Origin: Pelodera strongyloides
Lineage: Eukaryota > Nematoda > Chromadorea > Rhabditida > Rhabditidae
Assembly: GCA_036852015.1 (NCBI GenBank)
Contig: JAANDG010000466.1
Coordinates: forward strand, 53,563 to 117,562
Direction of reading: 5' to 3'
Length of the DNA stretch: 64,000 bases
The first letter of the stretch is position 1; each line of letters begins with the position of its first letter. The position numbers were made by a program, and so were the translations under genes. Positions 51,485 through 63,408 of this stretch are shown here, piece after piece. The notes beneath the pieces were generated by a model. It was given only the letters and a program-made list of their open reading frames with translations. It was not told the DNA's origin and did not search any database.

Positions 51485-53243
51485 TCTCTCCATTGCTTTG
51501 ATCCTATGGGATTTCTTTGTCTCTTCCTACCGTATACCCCATTTCCAGCATGTCCATTGTTGTCGGCCCTCACGTCCATAAATTTCCACCGTCGTCACTC
51601 CCTCTATCCACCACCCTTTCTTTTCCCCCTCTCCACTGACCGCGACATCCTGTGATCCATCTTCGAGTGTTTCTCTGTGTTTCCTAGGCATGCCTGTTAT
51701 TTAGCAATATCTTCGCAACCTCAACTCTTTGGCCCCTCTCAATCAACTGTGAATGGCTTTCTACCAACCAAGTGCCCTCTTTCTTTCTTACCGAAACAGT
51801 GAAACAACAGGTCAATTTCGAATTTGCGTACAAATCTTCAACCTACAACACCGTAAATGCACAAATGTTGCACAGTCTCAAAGTGTTAATTTAACAGGAA
51901 GTTCACCCCTACTACCGTAATCTATATTTGTCCCCTTTATTTCTTTTAAGCTGTCGCCTTTGTCAGTTGCGTGTCAATTGTCACTTCAATTCCGACACTC
52001 ATTAAGCACCGATAAGTGAAGTCCCCTGCCAATTAGAAGTCAAATATGTATACAATGTCGGCCCTAAGCTGTGACACGTTCCTGTCTATGTGTTTGTCAA
52101 TAGTTAACTCACAGAAAGGAACATTTTAAGAAAGTGTTTCAGGACATATCACGCTTTACCACAGTAGGAATTTATACAACAACAACTATACAACTACCTG
52201 ACAATGAATTTTTTTTTGAAAACCGATTTTGCTTGCTAGTATTCTCAGCTCTGTTTTCTTTTTAACCATAAATTAAGCATATCTACGTGTATTTTTTGCA
52301 TAAAAAATCTGGTGTTTGCGCCGATTTCCCCTACAATGTTTTAATGGACAGAATGGAGGGAACAGTTGTGTCTTCCTTGTTCGAATAGCATTGTTGGCCT
52401 GCCATCATTTTCTCCGTTTAAGAAAAAAACACGCGAATTTCTCCTCCGTGGCTTTTGCTTTTTTGACCCCTCCTCTGTCCACTCAAAGGTACTGGACAGT
52501 TATTGATTTGTAAGTAAAGGATTGAATTGGTAAATGAATTGTGATATCATGAAGTAAATTAGGAACTACTTGAATTAACACAAGAACAACACGCTACAGA
52601 TACCCTGTCTAGAATTTTACTTCTTGCAAAGTCATCTTATGATGAAACACACTTTAATAAAAAAAATCGTCTTAAAATGTCGCTGTTTTAGTTGTGGTTT
52701 TTACAAAATTATTACATGACGCTGTTGAAAAGAAAAGGAATAGAACAAGTTACATCAAGAACGTTTATTCATGTGCAGAATTTAGTTGAATTTATTGCAT
52801 ATAATAAACTATTTTATGAAATTACGCTAGCTGTTACGATCGAATTGCTGTAGGAGTAGTCGTCAGGTCTTATTTTATCATAGATATCCACGTATTCTTA
52901 TTGGGTTTATCCTTAGAGTGTCATGGTATGGTCTTAGGTTAATATATTTACATCATCATAAATATATGCACCATACCAGTGATTTCTGTCCGTAAATATG
53001 CGTTCCCGTCATCATCATATCGTTTCATATTGTTGCCCGTCATTTCCCACCGAATTCGCGGAACTACCAGAGAACCAATAATTCAGATCTTTCTACTTTT
53101 CTTCAGAATTCCATCATGGGAACTCAATTTTATATCTCCTTGAATTGGTTCTTTAGATTCTGTAATCATGACGGATTTTTAGTGCGCCAGGCTAATATTA
53201 GTCACTATCGGGAACTTTGTCCGTGCATATCTTAGGCTTATGC

Positions 53244-53645
53244 CCTTTTCGACTAATTTCAGGGATTATGCACTGGCACTTGTAGTGGGATCCGTCTAAG
53301 ACGTAGAAGAACACCGTAAACGCAATTGTAAATTTATTCATTTATTACGGTTGAGATTATTCAAAATCAATGCTTGTTTTAATTTTCAAACATGATTTTA
53401 AAGCTACTGCTTTCATTGCGTTTCTTGGATTGTTTCTCGCTAAAAAATGGCAAACTACCCAAAACTGTAGAACGCTTATTTTCCTTTAGCCAAATTTAAA
53501 AGTGGTGATTCATTTTTTTCCGTAAACTTATCATAGATTGCTTTTATTATGAATGCAGGATATACTTCCTTTTCGACTAATTTCAGGGATTATGTTCTGT
53601 AGTGGGATCGGTTTAAAATATATAGAAGAACACCATAAACGCAGC
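53244..53645. repeat. Dispersed direct repeat of about 80 bp
   Basis: Copies at about 53244-53325 and 53568-53645 share CCTTTTCGACTAATTTCAGG, then a central TGTAGTGGGATC, then TAGAAGAACACC..AAACGCA, with several substitutions and a 9-base indel. They look like two diverged copies of an unknown element or a segmental duplication. Confidence 0.85.
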
Positions 53646-56600
53646 ATACCACCATTGAATTATATTACATTTGTCATTATTTACAAAAGAAAATCAAAAT
53701 ACTACTCCTAATCAGATATTTACATGTTAAGCCGAGTTTTCGACTTTGAGATTTTTAAAGGTTAAAATGTCTTGCACATTATTCACTACGATTTTCGCCC
53801 TTATGTCTGGAACGGTTTCGCGAATCATCTGGATTACTTGACGAAATAATGCGCACTCAGTAAATATCAGATGGATGCATACATAACTGCCACTTGATGG
53901 ATAATTAGTGATTCCTTACCTTGGTACCGGAAACAAACATTAGGGACGAACGCGCCATATGTGATTCTCACCTTGGAACCCAGAAAGCCATTAACATATT
54001 ACATAATTGTCGAGTCGAGCAATTAAACACCTGGGAATACTACCGTATTTCAACACGCGACAGCCGAGAGTATAAGGAGGATTATTATGACTATCTAGTT
54101 ACTCGTGTTGCGACAGTAATGACATTTTCCCTTCTTTTTACGGATAGATTTTCATTGAGAGAAATAGGCGCTGGACAAACTTCATCGCTTATAATTTATA
54201 ATTTAATGCTTTAAAGGCATTTAAAACGAAAAAGTTTCGCAAAATAATCCAAATGTACATGAAAACACTTGAAAATTAAAATTGAAATAATTCTCTATAG
54301 TAATGTGAGACCTCAAATATATCTTGTAAATAAAGATCATTGAGATTTAAAGGGTTATATACTTTCCGCATGCATACTTTGGCGGTGGAAGTTTACAGTG
54401 TTGAGTTGGACCAACTACAGTACCATAATTGCGTTTTTTTTTGCTAATAATTTTCGTAGGATGTGAGCCATTTTTACATTATTATATGAGCCCAACTTCT
54501 AGTTTTCCTTTCCTGTCCCTGCCGTTTCAGTTGCTCCTCCGCAATGCTTTATTTTGCGCGTGTCAATGCCTGGGAGGGGGATGTATTCTGAATGGTGGCT
54601 TGTGCATACATTAACTCTTGTTCAACCATCACTTGCAACTTTCAATAAGCGGTATATGGTAGCTCTGAAAGGGGTGGAGTTAGCCCGCCCACCGCCTAGT
54701 TTGTCCCTATTATCTGGTTATAGTAAAGCTATCAAAATAAGGTTCGGGTTTAGCCTTTATGTGCCATTTGTGTTACTCTACCCTAGGTGCGATAAAGTTT
54801 AATGTACTGAATTTCGCAAAAAAAGCAACAGACGTACCATCTTCAGTAATAATGCGTGAGCGAAAATACATAAATTCTAACCCCACAAATTAAGAAACCA
54901 ACTAAATTACGGAAAAGAATGAGTGCACTATAACTTATACAGCCAGCTCAAAAAGCGTATTTGTTAAAACTTATATATAGCTTGTAAACACTTTCCCGGC
55001 CTTACCTATGCCCCAACGCAGAGAAATGCTTCTTGAAACTTGTATAATTAATATTATTTTAAATTGAAAGCTGTACTTGGTTGAGCATTTATTCGGACTC
55101 GTCTGCCATCGCTTGCTGTATGATGACAGAATAGAATAATGTGGAAAATGCTTACGTCATTAGTTCTGTCATACTCCATTCTTTCAGCAATTCCGCTCAA
55201 AGGTCAACAACCATTCGTCTATTCTACCAGGAACTGTAGCTTATGTTTCAATAATTACATTTGCCGTTTTCTCCAGTTTACCTTTGTTTCATTGGTTGTT
55301 CTGAGCAATCTAATTTGTTCCCGCCTGCCTTATATGCTCCTTATATACGTATCACCTGGCCGCCGGCTATTGTTCCTGACCAAATTAATGGAATAAAATG
55401 AACAAACACACGACACCTAGGTAACGCAATGCGTCCCTCTTTTTCGTTTACAGTTATTACTAATGTAGCTGACTCTAACTTGGAACAATTATATATAAAT
55501 TTACGTGTGGGTGGCACTTGGTCTTGAATTTATGTTGTTAGAATCGCTGCTTCGCTGTTGCAGGGTCTCTGCTTTTCCTTCACAGTTTTCACAAAAAATC
55601 AGCTTCATTAAGTTCACCATAGTTCTCGACTTTTTTGTGTGGCAGAAATTAATGGTTAGTACTCTTTGATTGTTCACTACTCTCCGTTTTTTCCTTCCAA
55701 TTACAATTGGCACACTCGGCCCGTATCGAGCCACCTCTAATTATGTCCCCTTATGGCCAGTCCGCGCGCTTTCTTCTCCTGATCTGATTGTTCACATAGA
55801 GAAAAGTTGCACCTCAACTTTTCAAACAAGCTTCTTTACTCCGTTTTAGGCTTTTTTCATTCAACCGACTTTGCATCGCTTGTTTTATCTCTTCCTTCCT
55901 TCATTGACAAAAGCATGTCGGATTTTCAAAATGTATAATCTTATTTGATATATTTTGCCTCAAGCTTTTGTATTGTAGCAGATGAATATGAATCTACATA
56001 TAGTGTCAATTTCAACATTTTAACACTATTGTTGTAGTTCGCGGATCAGTAGGCAAGAACAGTGGACCCTTTCACCAGTTTCTGTCTGTAATTTGAATAC
56101 TTCTTTGAATAACGGGGATACTGGCGATACACCAACGTAATACAAAGAGGCCTATTCTACTAAATTAATGAAACCGTAGAAAGGATCCTATTGTAAAAAC
56201 TCTTCGCTCGGTCTCATTACAACACCGCCATTGTATATTTCTGCAACTTGAGAACGATCAGTTTCCCTACATAGACAAAGAATTGACGACACTTGCAATT
56301 GATTCCTATTTCTTTAGAATATTTGACCTGTGAGGTATATTTCCGCAATTCAACACATAGCTATCAGAAAAAGAATAAGACGCTCAAACTGAAGTGACTT
56401 CGGTGTTTTTTAAATCATCTCATCACCACGCTGAAACAATGAAGTGCGCCACTCGCAGTCAGTACTTCGCCAGCACTGCGCGAGCCGTACAAATACCGAG
56501 AGCATTAGAGCACCAAATGTCCTTCCTATGTGTATATTTTTTTCGGAAGGATGGGCGAGAAATGAGCAATGTGTGAGCGGACCATTTATGGTGTGCTGAA

Positions 56601-56732
56601 CGTTTAGTGCTAATTGTCTCTCGTTTTGTTTTCATTCCGGACTCGGAATAGATAGCATAACAGTTACAATCGTTCTCCAACTTTGTAAAAAGCATTTAAA
56701 TAGTATTGATGGACAATAGTTTTATTTCCAGG

Positions 56733-59700
56733 ATGAGCAGTCGCAGAAAGGCCAATCCGACACGTGTAATCGAAGAATTGGCAAGAAAGAAGCAGTGGAG
56801 CAATAACTTGAACACAGAAGATCGTCTTCAGAGCATAACTCCGGAGTCTGGAGGATCCCTATTCGCTGACGAAGCAAACCAGGTACTGGTCTACCATTCA
56901 ATAAAAATGGTATGGCACCACCACTTCCACATGGAGATTCTTGATGGTGTTCCTATGACAGATCCCGAACCTTTTTTGCTAATGCTAATCTTAAGCTTGG
57001 ATTGTTCACCAAGTCTAATAAGACCAACGAGTTTTGATAGCCTAGGACGTGTGACGCCAACTGAATAACAATAAGGAAGTCAGAAGCCTCATTTTCACAG
57101 TGACTGTAACAATTCATTGGTTATATGTACCTTTGTTGCAGAAAGAGTCGTCTCCCGCACTGACGTCTTCAGAATCACAAAACGATCACGAGGAGACTCC
57201 GCCTTCTACCTCGCTCTTCGACAACACACCCACAAAGCAGTTACCTGACTTAGTCACGCACATGATCGACCATATCAACCATCCGACCAAACGACGACTC
57301 TCCGACATGGATGACCAGGTATCTCGAGCATGCCTTTTAGACATGTAATGTTAATTATTCTGAATTGTCACTTTATAGCGTGATAATATGTGAAACTCAG
57401 CATAGGTGATGTTGTAAATAGAAAGAAACAGCACTTCGATGGTAATATAGGATTGGTTTCCATTTCAGAATGAAAACGAGCTTAGAGAGCTCATTCAATC
57501 ATCCCCAATACTGGCACCAGCATCTCCGGAACATAGTGGATCAGTGAAAAGCAACGATTCGGGAACGTCCGATCATACAAGGTTAGACAACCCCAGCAGG
57601 GTCTTTTAATTTGGAGCGACAACAATAAATGGACAGCATATGGAGCACTCCTATTCTCCGATTCTGATGTGTACCGTGCAACATTCAGTCACAGTTGAAG
57701 GCATAAGTACATATTAGGAGAATTCGGGCCCCCGGAAACCCTAATTTTTCCAGAATACATACTACTCGTCTCAATAGGCTAGCAAACTGAGCTTCCACAA
57801 CTGTCTCGAAACTTTAAACTGCATAACTTTATTATAACTTAGGTAACTTGTAGACTGTCATGATATATATGTATATAATTCCTTTCTGTCTCTATGAACA
57901 CCGTTTGATCCCATATCTATTGATTCTGTTCAATGCGACGTTCCCATGCTTTTGTTGCAACCGTTGGTTCTTTTCATGTCCATTGCACACGTGCTATCAT
58001 TCTGAGAAAAACTTTCTTTTCGACCGGAGACAAAAGTCGCAACATTGCGAATTCATTGAAGGATTAGTCATTTAGTCACAAAGTGTTACCGACTATTAAT
58101 CAATAGGCGCGTTGTTCCTATGGATTAGCTGTAATAATGGCAACATTTCGTTACAGTATTCGCTAAGGCAGACGTCTATCCATTGAGCTTCTAAAGAATC
58201 GATGTGTTCACAAAATGTACAGAAACCGAACACTGACCCTCGGAAACACATAATGATCACTAGTAAATACCGTGAAACCCTCATTAAAATAGTTAGTTTA
58301 AGGACAGTGTTATGAAGAGAATGCAGCTGTGTCTCTCTTCCCCCGTACGCACCGTGCCTCTCTCTCTTCTCAATCTTATTGTCCCATCATCTCCCTCGAT
58401 CGTCCTTTTTTCGGAATCTTACTTGTTCTTGGACTAAACACGACTGTCTAACTTGCTGTCTAGTATAAGCATATTCAAAACCAACGACTGGTATACAGAG
58501 ACGGCACCGCCTATTGAAGCGGCAGTGCCCCAGACAATTGCGGCCGTTTCTCATTCATTCATAAAAATGTTCTGCTCAACTCCCGTCGAAATTAGCAGCG
58601 ACTTCGATGATACCATTCCCTATTACTATGACGAAAACAAAGATTCCGCACTAGAAGGTCCTGTCTCATTTGGGTGCGCTACAGAGGCGTCTGTTCCACT
58701 TGGATGCACTACAGATGATTCTGCCTTATATGGGTGCGCTCCAGTATCGCCCATCTCCTTTGGGTGCGATATTGTGGCACCCGTTCCTCTTAGGCCAGAA
58801 GCTCCATTCTCATTTGGGTAAGTTTTATCCAAATCTGAGTAAATGTGTATTTCATGACAAGAAATTGCACCATAACCTGTTATTTCTTTTTTTATGATGA
58901 GTGTCATCAACTGGACAAATGGCCACGGAGCGCGGTTTAATTGTGATCAGAAATTCCCAACTCCGCCTTTGTGTTTATATGGATATACTTTCGTGCTTTT
59001 ATTTATTTTCACCTGACAACTATCAAAGGAATAATGTATTCTATACAATAGCAAAAGGTCAATAGAGTTGCAAAACAGCCGATAAGAATAGCTGGTTTGG
59101 AACTCCTAGGTCTCTTGATAAGCCGGCTTGTTTAGAGTTGTATTTTTAATGAATTACACAGAAAAAACCCCATAAAGAATATTTTTGTTACAAGTTCAGA
59201 ATACGTAAAGTTATACCCGTAAAGGGTATCTATGTGCGCGTGGTTCATGACAAAAATTGTACCGTAATAAGGAGGATTACAAATAGTGTTGGATGATAAC
59301 AAAGAGCCTCGTTTTTTCCTGAAAACTTTCTTGAGACGAAGATAACAAATTGTAAGACGAAATACCCGAAAATCATTCGACTTTTTAAATAGACGCTTTG
59401 AATTTTAACTTAATATGAAGAGCGTTTTTCTGCTGTATATGTAAGTTTGAACAAGGAGCCTTTGAAACATTTAAGCAAACAATCCTCCCTGATAAGAGTC
59501 TATGTAATTCGGGTTTCCGTTCGCTGTACAATGCTGTATTGGCATTTTATAACTTGGATAAAGACTGTTTGTTCAAAACAAAGGAAAGGAAAGAACCCCT
59601 TGGTTGTTTGTGAGAGTGGACATTCGCCTTTCGCAAAAAAAAGATGCTCGAACTACTTACCCTTATCTAATTGTTCAAGTCCATGTATTGTTTTGCGATT

Positions 59701-62384
59701 TAGCGCTAAGAGCAAAGTGAGGCCTTTGGCGTTGACTCAGTAACAAAGTTAATTAGTCGTGCGAGGTTTCCGCTATCAAACACTACGGGGCGGGCGGAAG
59801 AGACACAACGGCCCTTCTCTGACCATCGTGCCCTTCATTACCAATTAGAGAACTGCCGATCCCGCCGTAGCCACCATATATTATCAAAAGCCGAAGTAGT
59901 CACAGCTCGGTGAATCCATATTAATTTCTTCTTAGGGCATCCAATGTACTGAATCTGCTCCTCAAAAACCTGTACTTGTTCATTCGGGATAAAATAGTTT
60001 TACCTTGTGGAATCAATTCTTTCAATCACAATAAAACTTCAAGTGAAGTTCGGCGGCTAATTCTAAGGTCGAAACAGTCTGTCTCCATAACTCAGCAGCT
60101 CCTTTGTACCATGTGCTTTGTGGTGACGCAAGTCCACATGTCCGCTGTCTTCAATTACACAATAGAGGATGTCTGAGATAATGTACAGGGCGCGCATAGG
60201 CACATTTCAATTGAATGCAATAAAGTTTATATGTTTTGGAAAACCAGATGAGTGGATATTGTCGGAGTTTGAAGCCAAAGAAAGCCAAAGCACGTAATAT
60301 ATTGAATTGTCAACCCATGTGTTTTGGCAGGGGAAAAATTCATTGTTTCTAACATACTATCCAGTAATGAGGTCCGATAGGGTCAGGCCCTTTGTGCTTT
60401 GTTTGTTGACAGCTTCCCCCTTAATAGTAACGTTTTTATCGCTTACTCTTGTTCTGTTTGCCAGACCTTCTCTATTGACATATAGTAAAGTACAAGGGAG
60501 GAAAGCGGTCATTCTCAATGCCAACACCCTTACTGACTGATAACTGATTAGGTGTACGATCTTTACCTACAGTCAGAAGCAGTGCAAAACAACATGACAC
60601 TGCTGACACCACAACTGCATTTTTGCAAATCGAAGGCAAATTGTCTTCATTTGCATAGTCGATATTGTCGATTCAATTAGAAAAGCTTATGTGTGATCGC
60701 TTGTTCAATATTAATTTATACGCATGCAGTTTGAGGATAATAACTTTGTGAGGATTGCTAGCCCATTATTTATTATGTTTTTCTCTGGCACCTTTTAACA
60801 CGATTAACAAAAGGTATCTCGTAGTACATATAGTTTCGCTTCAGATTGGGTCTACTAATGAAGGGGTTTCGGAGTTTATTCGGTGGATACACTTATATGA
60901 TCTAACAATAAGCACATACAACATATCGCCTGTTCAGCCCCGTGTCAGTACTGTGGCCTTTGTATAAACAACAAGGAGCATAACTTTGTTGTTTTGTATT
61001 GCCTGAATGATAACTGCCCAATTTCAAATCCTCATTGCGACAAGCTTAGATCCCGTCATGTTTTTATTGCTCAGTTTTGTTATTCTCTTTTGACTATGTA
61101 TTGTTTTGCAAGTATAACATTGTTTACTTCAGTTATGCGTTTGCATTTGTTGCCCTCGCAAATATTTGCGCATGATAAGCACTACTAAGGTCGACTTACA
61201 GAAATAAAAAGATGGTTTAAAAACATAACGTACACACATTCCCGACTTGCTTCATATGTTGCTAGTTCTACTATTACAAGCCGAAATTACTTTTTTATAT
61301 TTCCGGTGCGAGGGCGAGCAAACTTGCGTCCTTACTTTACGCTTTGGTGTCATATTAGCAGGCTGTTCTTTAAAAATCCTAAAATGAAGTTGAGACTTCT
61401 GTATAATTTATTTGTTAGTAAAGACTTAATACATGCCTTTTCAGTACATCGGCCACTTCGGCAGTTGATTATCCGGATATTCTGGTGAATACTGACCACG
61501 GTTGCTCAGTGCTTATTGACGGATCAACAATAAGAGACTTCTTGCTCAGAGCTGACACTCAGGAACAGAAGCTAGAGATTGTTCAAGATATAATAAGACA
61601 GGTAAGCATATAAAAATAACTTCATAGCGTCCTATAGTAACTTCTAATACCATACGTACTGGACTACAAAACCGTTCGCCGTGAATATGTGTAGTTAATA
61701 TTTGGATCAACCAGCGTCTGTAATATTAGAGCATTCTGCCTAAAAAATGGCAATAAAGATATACATTTCTCTACGCAACTGCACACTTCCTTGTTTTGAC
61801 CGTTCCCTTTCGTATGAAAAGCGTTCTACAAGTTCCAAATCAGGTTTTTTGAAACACTCTTATCTGAATTGACCCAGCTATGTTGTCAGTTTTGAGTGCT
61901 GACCCTTGTTTTGATCGGCTCATGCCTCACTCACTTCCAAAAAGCCCTTTATTCTCTCAGACAAATGAATGAAACTTCGCTTATCATTTTTGCTGGCGGT
62001 CAGTCGTATTGTTTAGATAAGCCAGTGGTCACTTTCTTCTTGTTCCGTACAAAGGAACACTAATTTTTGCCTATTCGTTCTTATTATTTTATACAGTGGC
62101 CAGAATATCCATACCCCCTTAGTTTTACTTCGAATATGAGTAGGACACAATTGTTGTGTCTTATGACATCACCAGGCTTGCTGGATAAACTAGTTCTTTC
62201 TAACAATAAAATACCATTGTTCCACGTGTTGTACTTAGCTTGTTAGTAAGTAAGTTAATAATATAAGAACACTTTTCAGTTAAACAGCCTCGAGGATCGA
62301 ATCAGAAACGAAGAATTCATCCAAAAGGAGGAACCTAAAGAGGATAACGACTATTGCATTCAAGAAGAACAAGCCAACAACCAG
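56733..62384 (+). CDS. Candidate SoxD-family (Sox5/6/13, EGL-13-like) transcription factor, 5' part only
   Basis: Six exons keep phase: 56733-56882, 57142-57318, 57469-57581, 58464-58817, 61445-61601 and 62280-62384, giving about 352 codons and ending at a CAG|gtatgc donor that leads out of the window. The protein is hydrophilic and Ser/Thr/acid-rich. Three blocks match the order in Sox5/6: MSSRRKANPTRVIEELARKK (compare RRKGSLADVVDTLKQRK), SISIFKTNDW (compare SIEKLLSKDW), and a coiled coil EIVQDIIRQLNSLEDRI (compare QLMGMINQLTSLREQL). The last exon has QKEEPKEDND. No HMG box is present; it would be downstream. Exon 4 carries a 10-residue tandem repeat. The chosen ATG follows a tttatttccag acceptor by one base; an upstream ATG at 56709 would be intronic. 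Each match is short, so the family call is an inference; the gene model is firmer. Confidence 0.55.
58665..58800 (+). repeat. 30-bp coding tandem repeat in exon 4 of the SoxD-like gene
   Basis: Four full and one partial units of ten residues, each containing GC or its variant: GCATEASVPL, GCTTDDSALY, GCAPVSPISF and GCDIVAPVPL, then RPEAPFSFG. The DNA unit is 30 bp and diverged. Length is a multiple of three, so the frame is kept. Confidence 0.85.
58818..61444. other. Large intron of the SoxD-like gene
   Basis: A 2.6-kb intron from GG|GTAAGT to cttttcag. I saw no additional exon, though a cassette exon cannot be excluded. Phase is preserved without one. Confidence 0.55.
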
Positions 62385-63408
62385 GTATGCCAATATAATT
62401 GAGTACCGTAATCCAAAATTTGTGATCAAAGTGTCCAAACCTCTCCCTTTCTCCCTATTTGGCTCCACAGATGTTTGTAATTCGCGCAGCTGTTAAATAA
62501 ATGGGGAAGACCATATCTCACTGGTTGGTACAAGTTGCTCAAGGAACAACGTCAAATTAGTGAATAACAGAGAAAAATACAATCACAGTATTTCCTTTCA
62601 ACGTCTTTCACTTCACCCAAGTCAGATGCTACTTTTCTTTTTCTGTCTTGTTAAAATAGAATATGGTATTTTGTTGAGAAAATTAAATCCACATAAAGCT
62701 GTTCGCGGCAAAGATTCGAAAAGAGCCTTTACTAAGACTTTATGAAGCATTCTATTCAACTTTTGACATGCGCGCTGGATACGTAGGGACAGACATCTAC
62801 CGTATGTTCTATTATTGGGGGCTGCCTTTGTGCCTTTTCGTGTTGGCGGCGGGGCTTTCAATGGACCAATAGAGTCATTGTGCTCCATCATGTGTCCTCT
62901 TAGTATACTGTCACTCCCACATAGAATGCCCATATAGCAATGCAAAAGCATTCGTATCACCAACAATTTAATGAATGGCCAAATGATTGATGAGAATAAG
63001 CAAACAATAACATCAGTTCAATATATCGAAAGGATGGTACCATTATTGGCTTTCAATTAACCAAGGGGAGGCAGACATTAACCCCTAACGAAAATTAGCT
63101 CAAAAGGCTTTGCTAACTTCCGTTGTTCGATTCCAAAATACCTTCAGTTTCAAGTAAAGTTTTTAACAATGCTAGGATTTCGTCACTCTCTTGTTTTGTT
63201 CTATACTTTCTTGTAAAAATAAGGCGAGACAAACGAACATCTAATTCTATGAAGAAATTTTGCGATGACATAAGTAATACATTATCGAATTTCCGGTAGC
63301 GTTTCATAAATGTGTTTACTTTCAACGAATAACAACCAAAAATAAAAGCTATTCTAAGGATGTGCGTAAATTGGAAGATTGTTGTCTTCGTTGTCTGCAT
63401 ATGAACAC
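62385..63408. other. Intron sequence 3' of the last recognised SoxD-like exon
   Basis: Starts at the donor gtatgc. No further exon with matching phase and family content was recognised before the inverted-repeat element. Confidence 0.4.

Larger units (their letters stand above)
39471..56732. other. Gene-sparse 17-kb interval between SBF and the SoxD-like gene
   Basis: The two flanking genes are divergent, so this is a shared 5' region. I found no gene I can support. It holds simple repeats, several short direct duplications, an isolated octamer ATGCAAAT at about 41348-41355, C-rich islands near 44.1 and 47.1 kb, and two weak candidate exons listed separately. A large regulatory domain or unseen first exons of the SoxD-like gene are the likeliest explanations. 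Confidence 0.45.

Noticed and set aside
51422..51655. Frame rich in Ser and Leu
   Set aside because: It is the translation of a CT microsatellite and the pyrimidine-rich sequence after it.
56706..56732. Upstream start giving MDNSFISR before MSSRRK
   Set aside because: A strong acceptor (tttatttccag) lies between the two ATGs, so the first is in an intron or outron.
56733..56790. N-terminal RRK motif as the NuRD-binding motif of SALL/BCL11/FOG proteins
   Set aside because: Spacing to the proline differs by one residue, no zinc fingers follow, and the later exons fit SoxD blocks better.
58626..58910. Minus-strand frame with repeated HPxETG-like peptides
   Set aside because: It is the antisense shadow of the 30-bp coding repeat in exon 4 of the SoxD-like gene.
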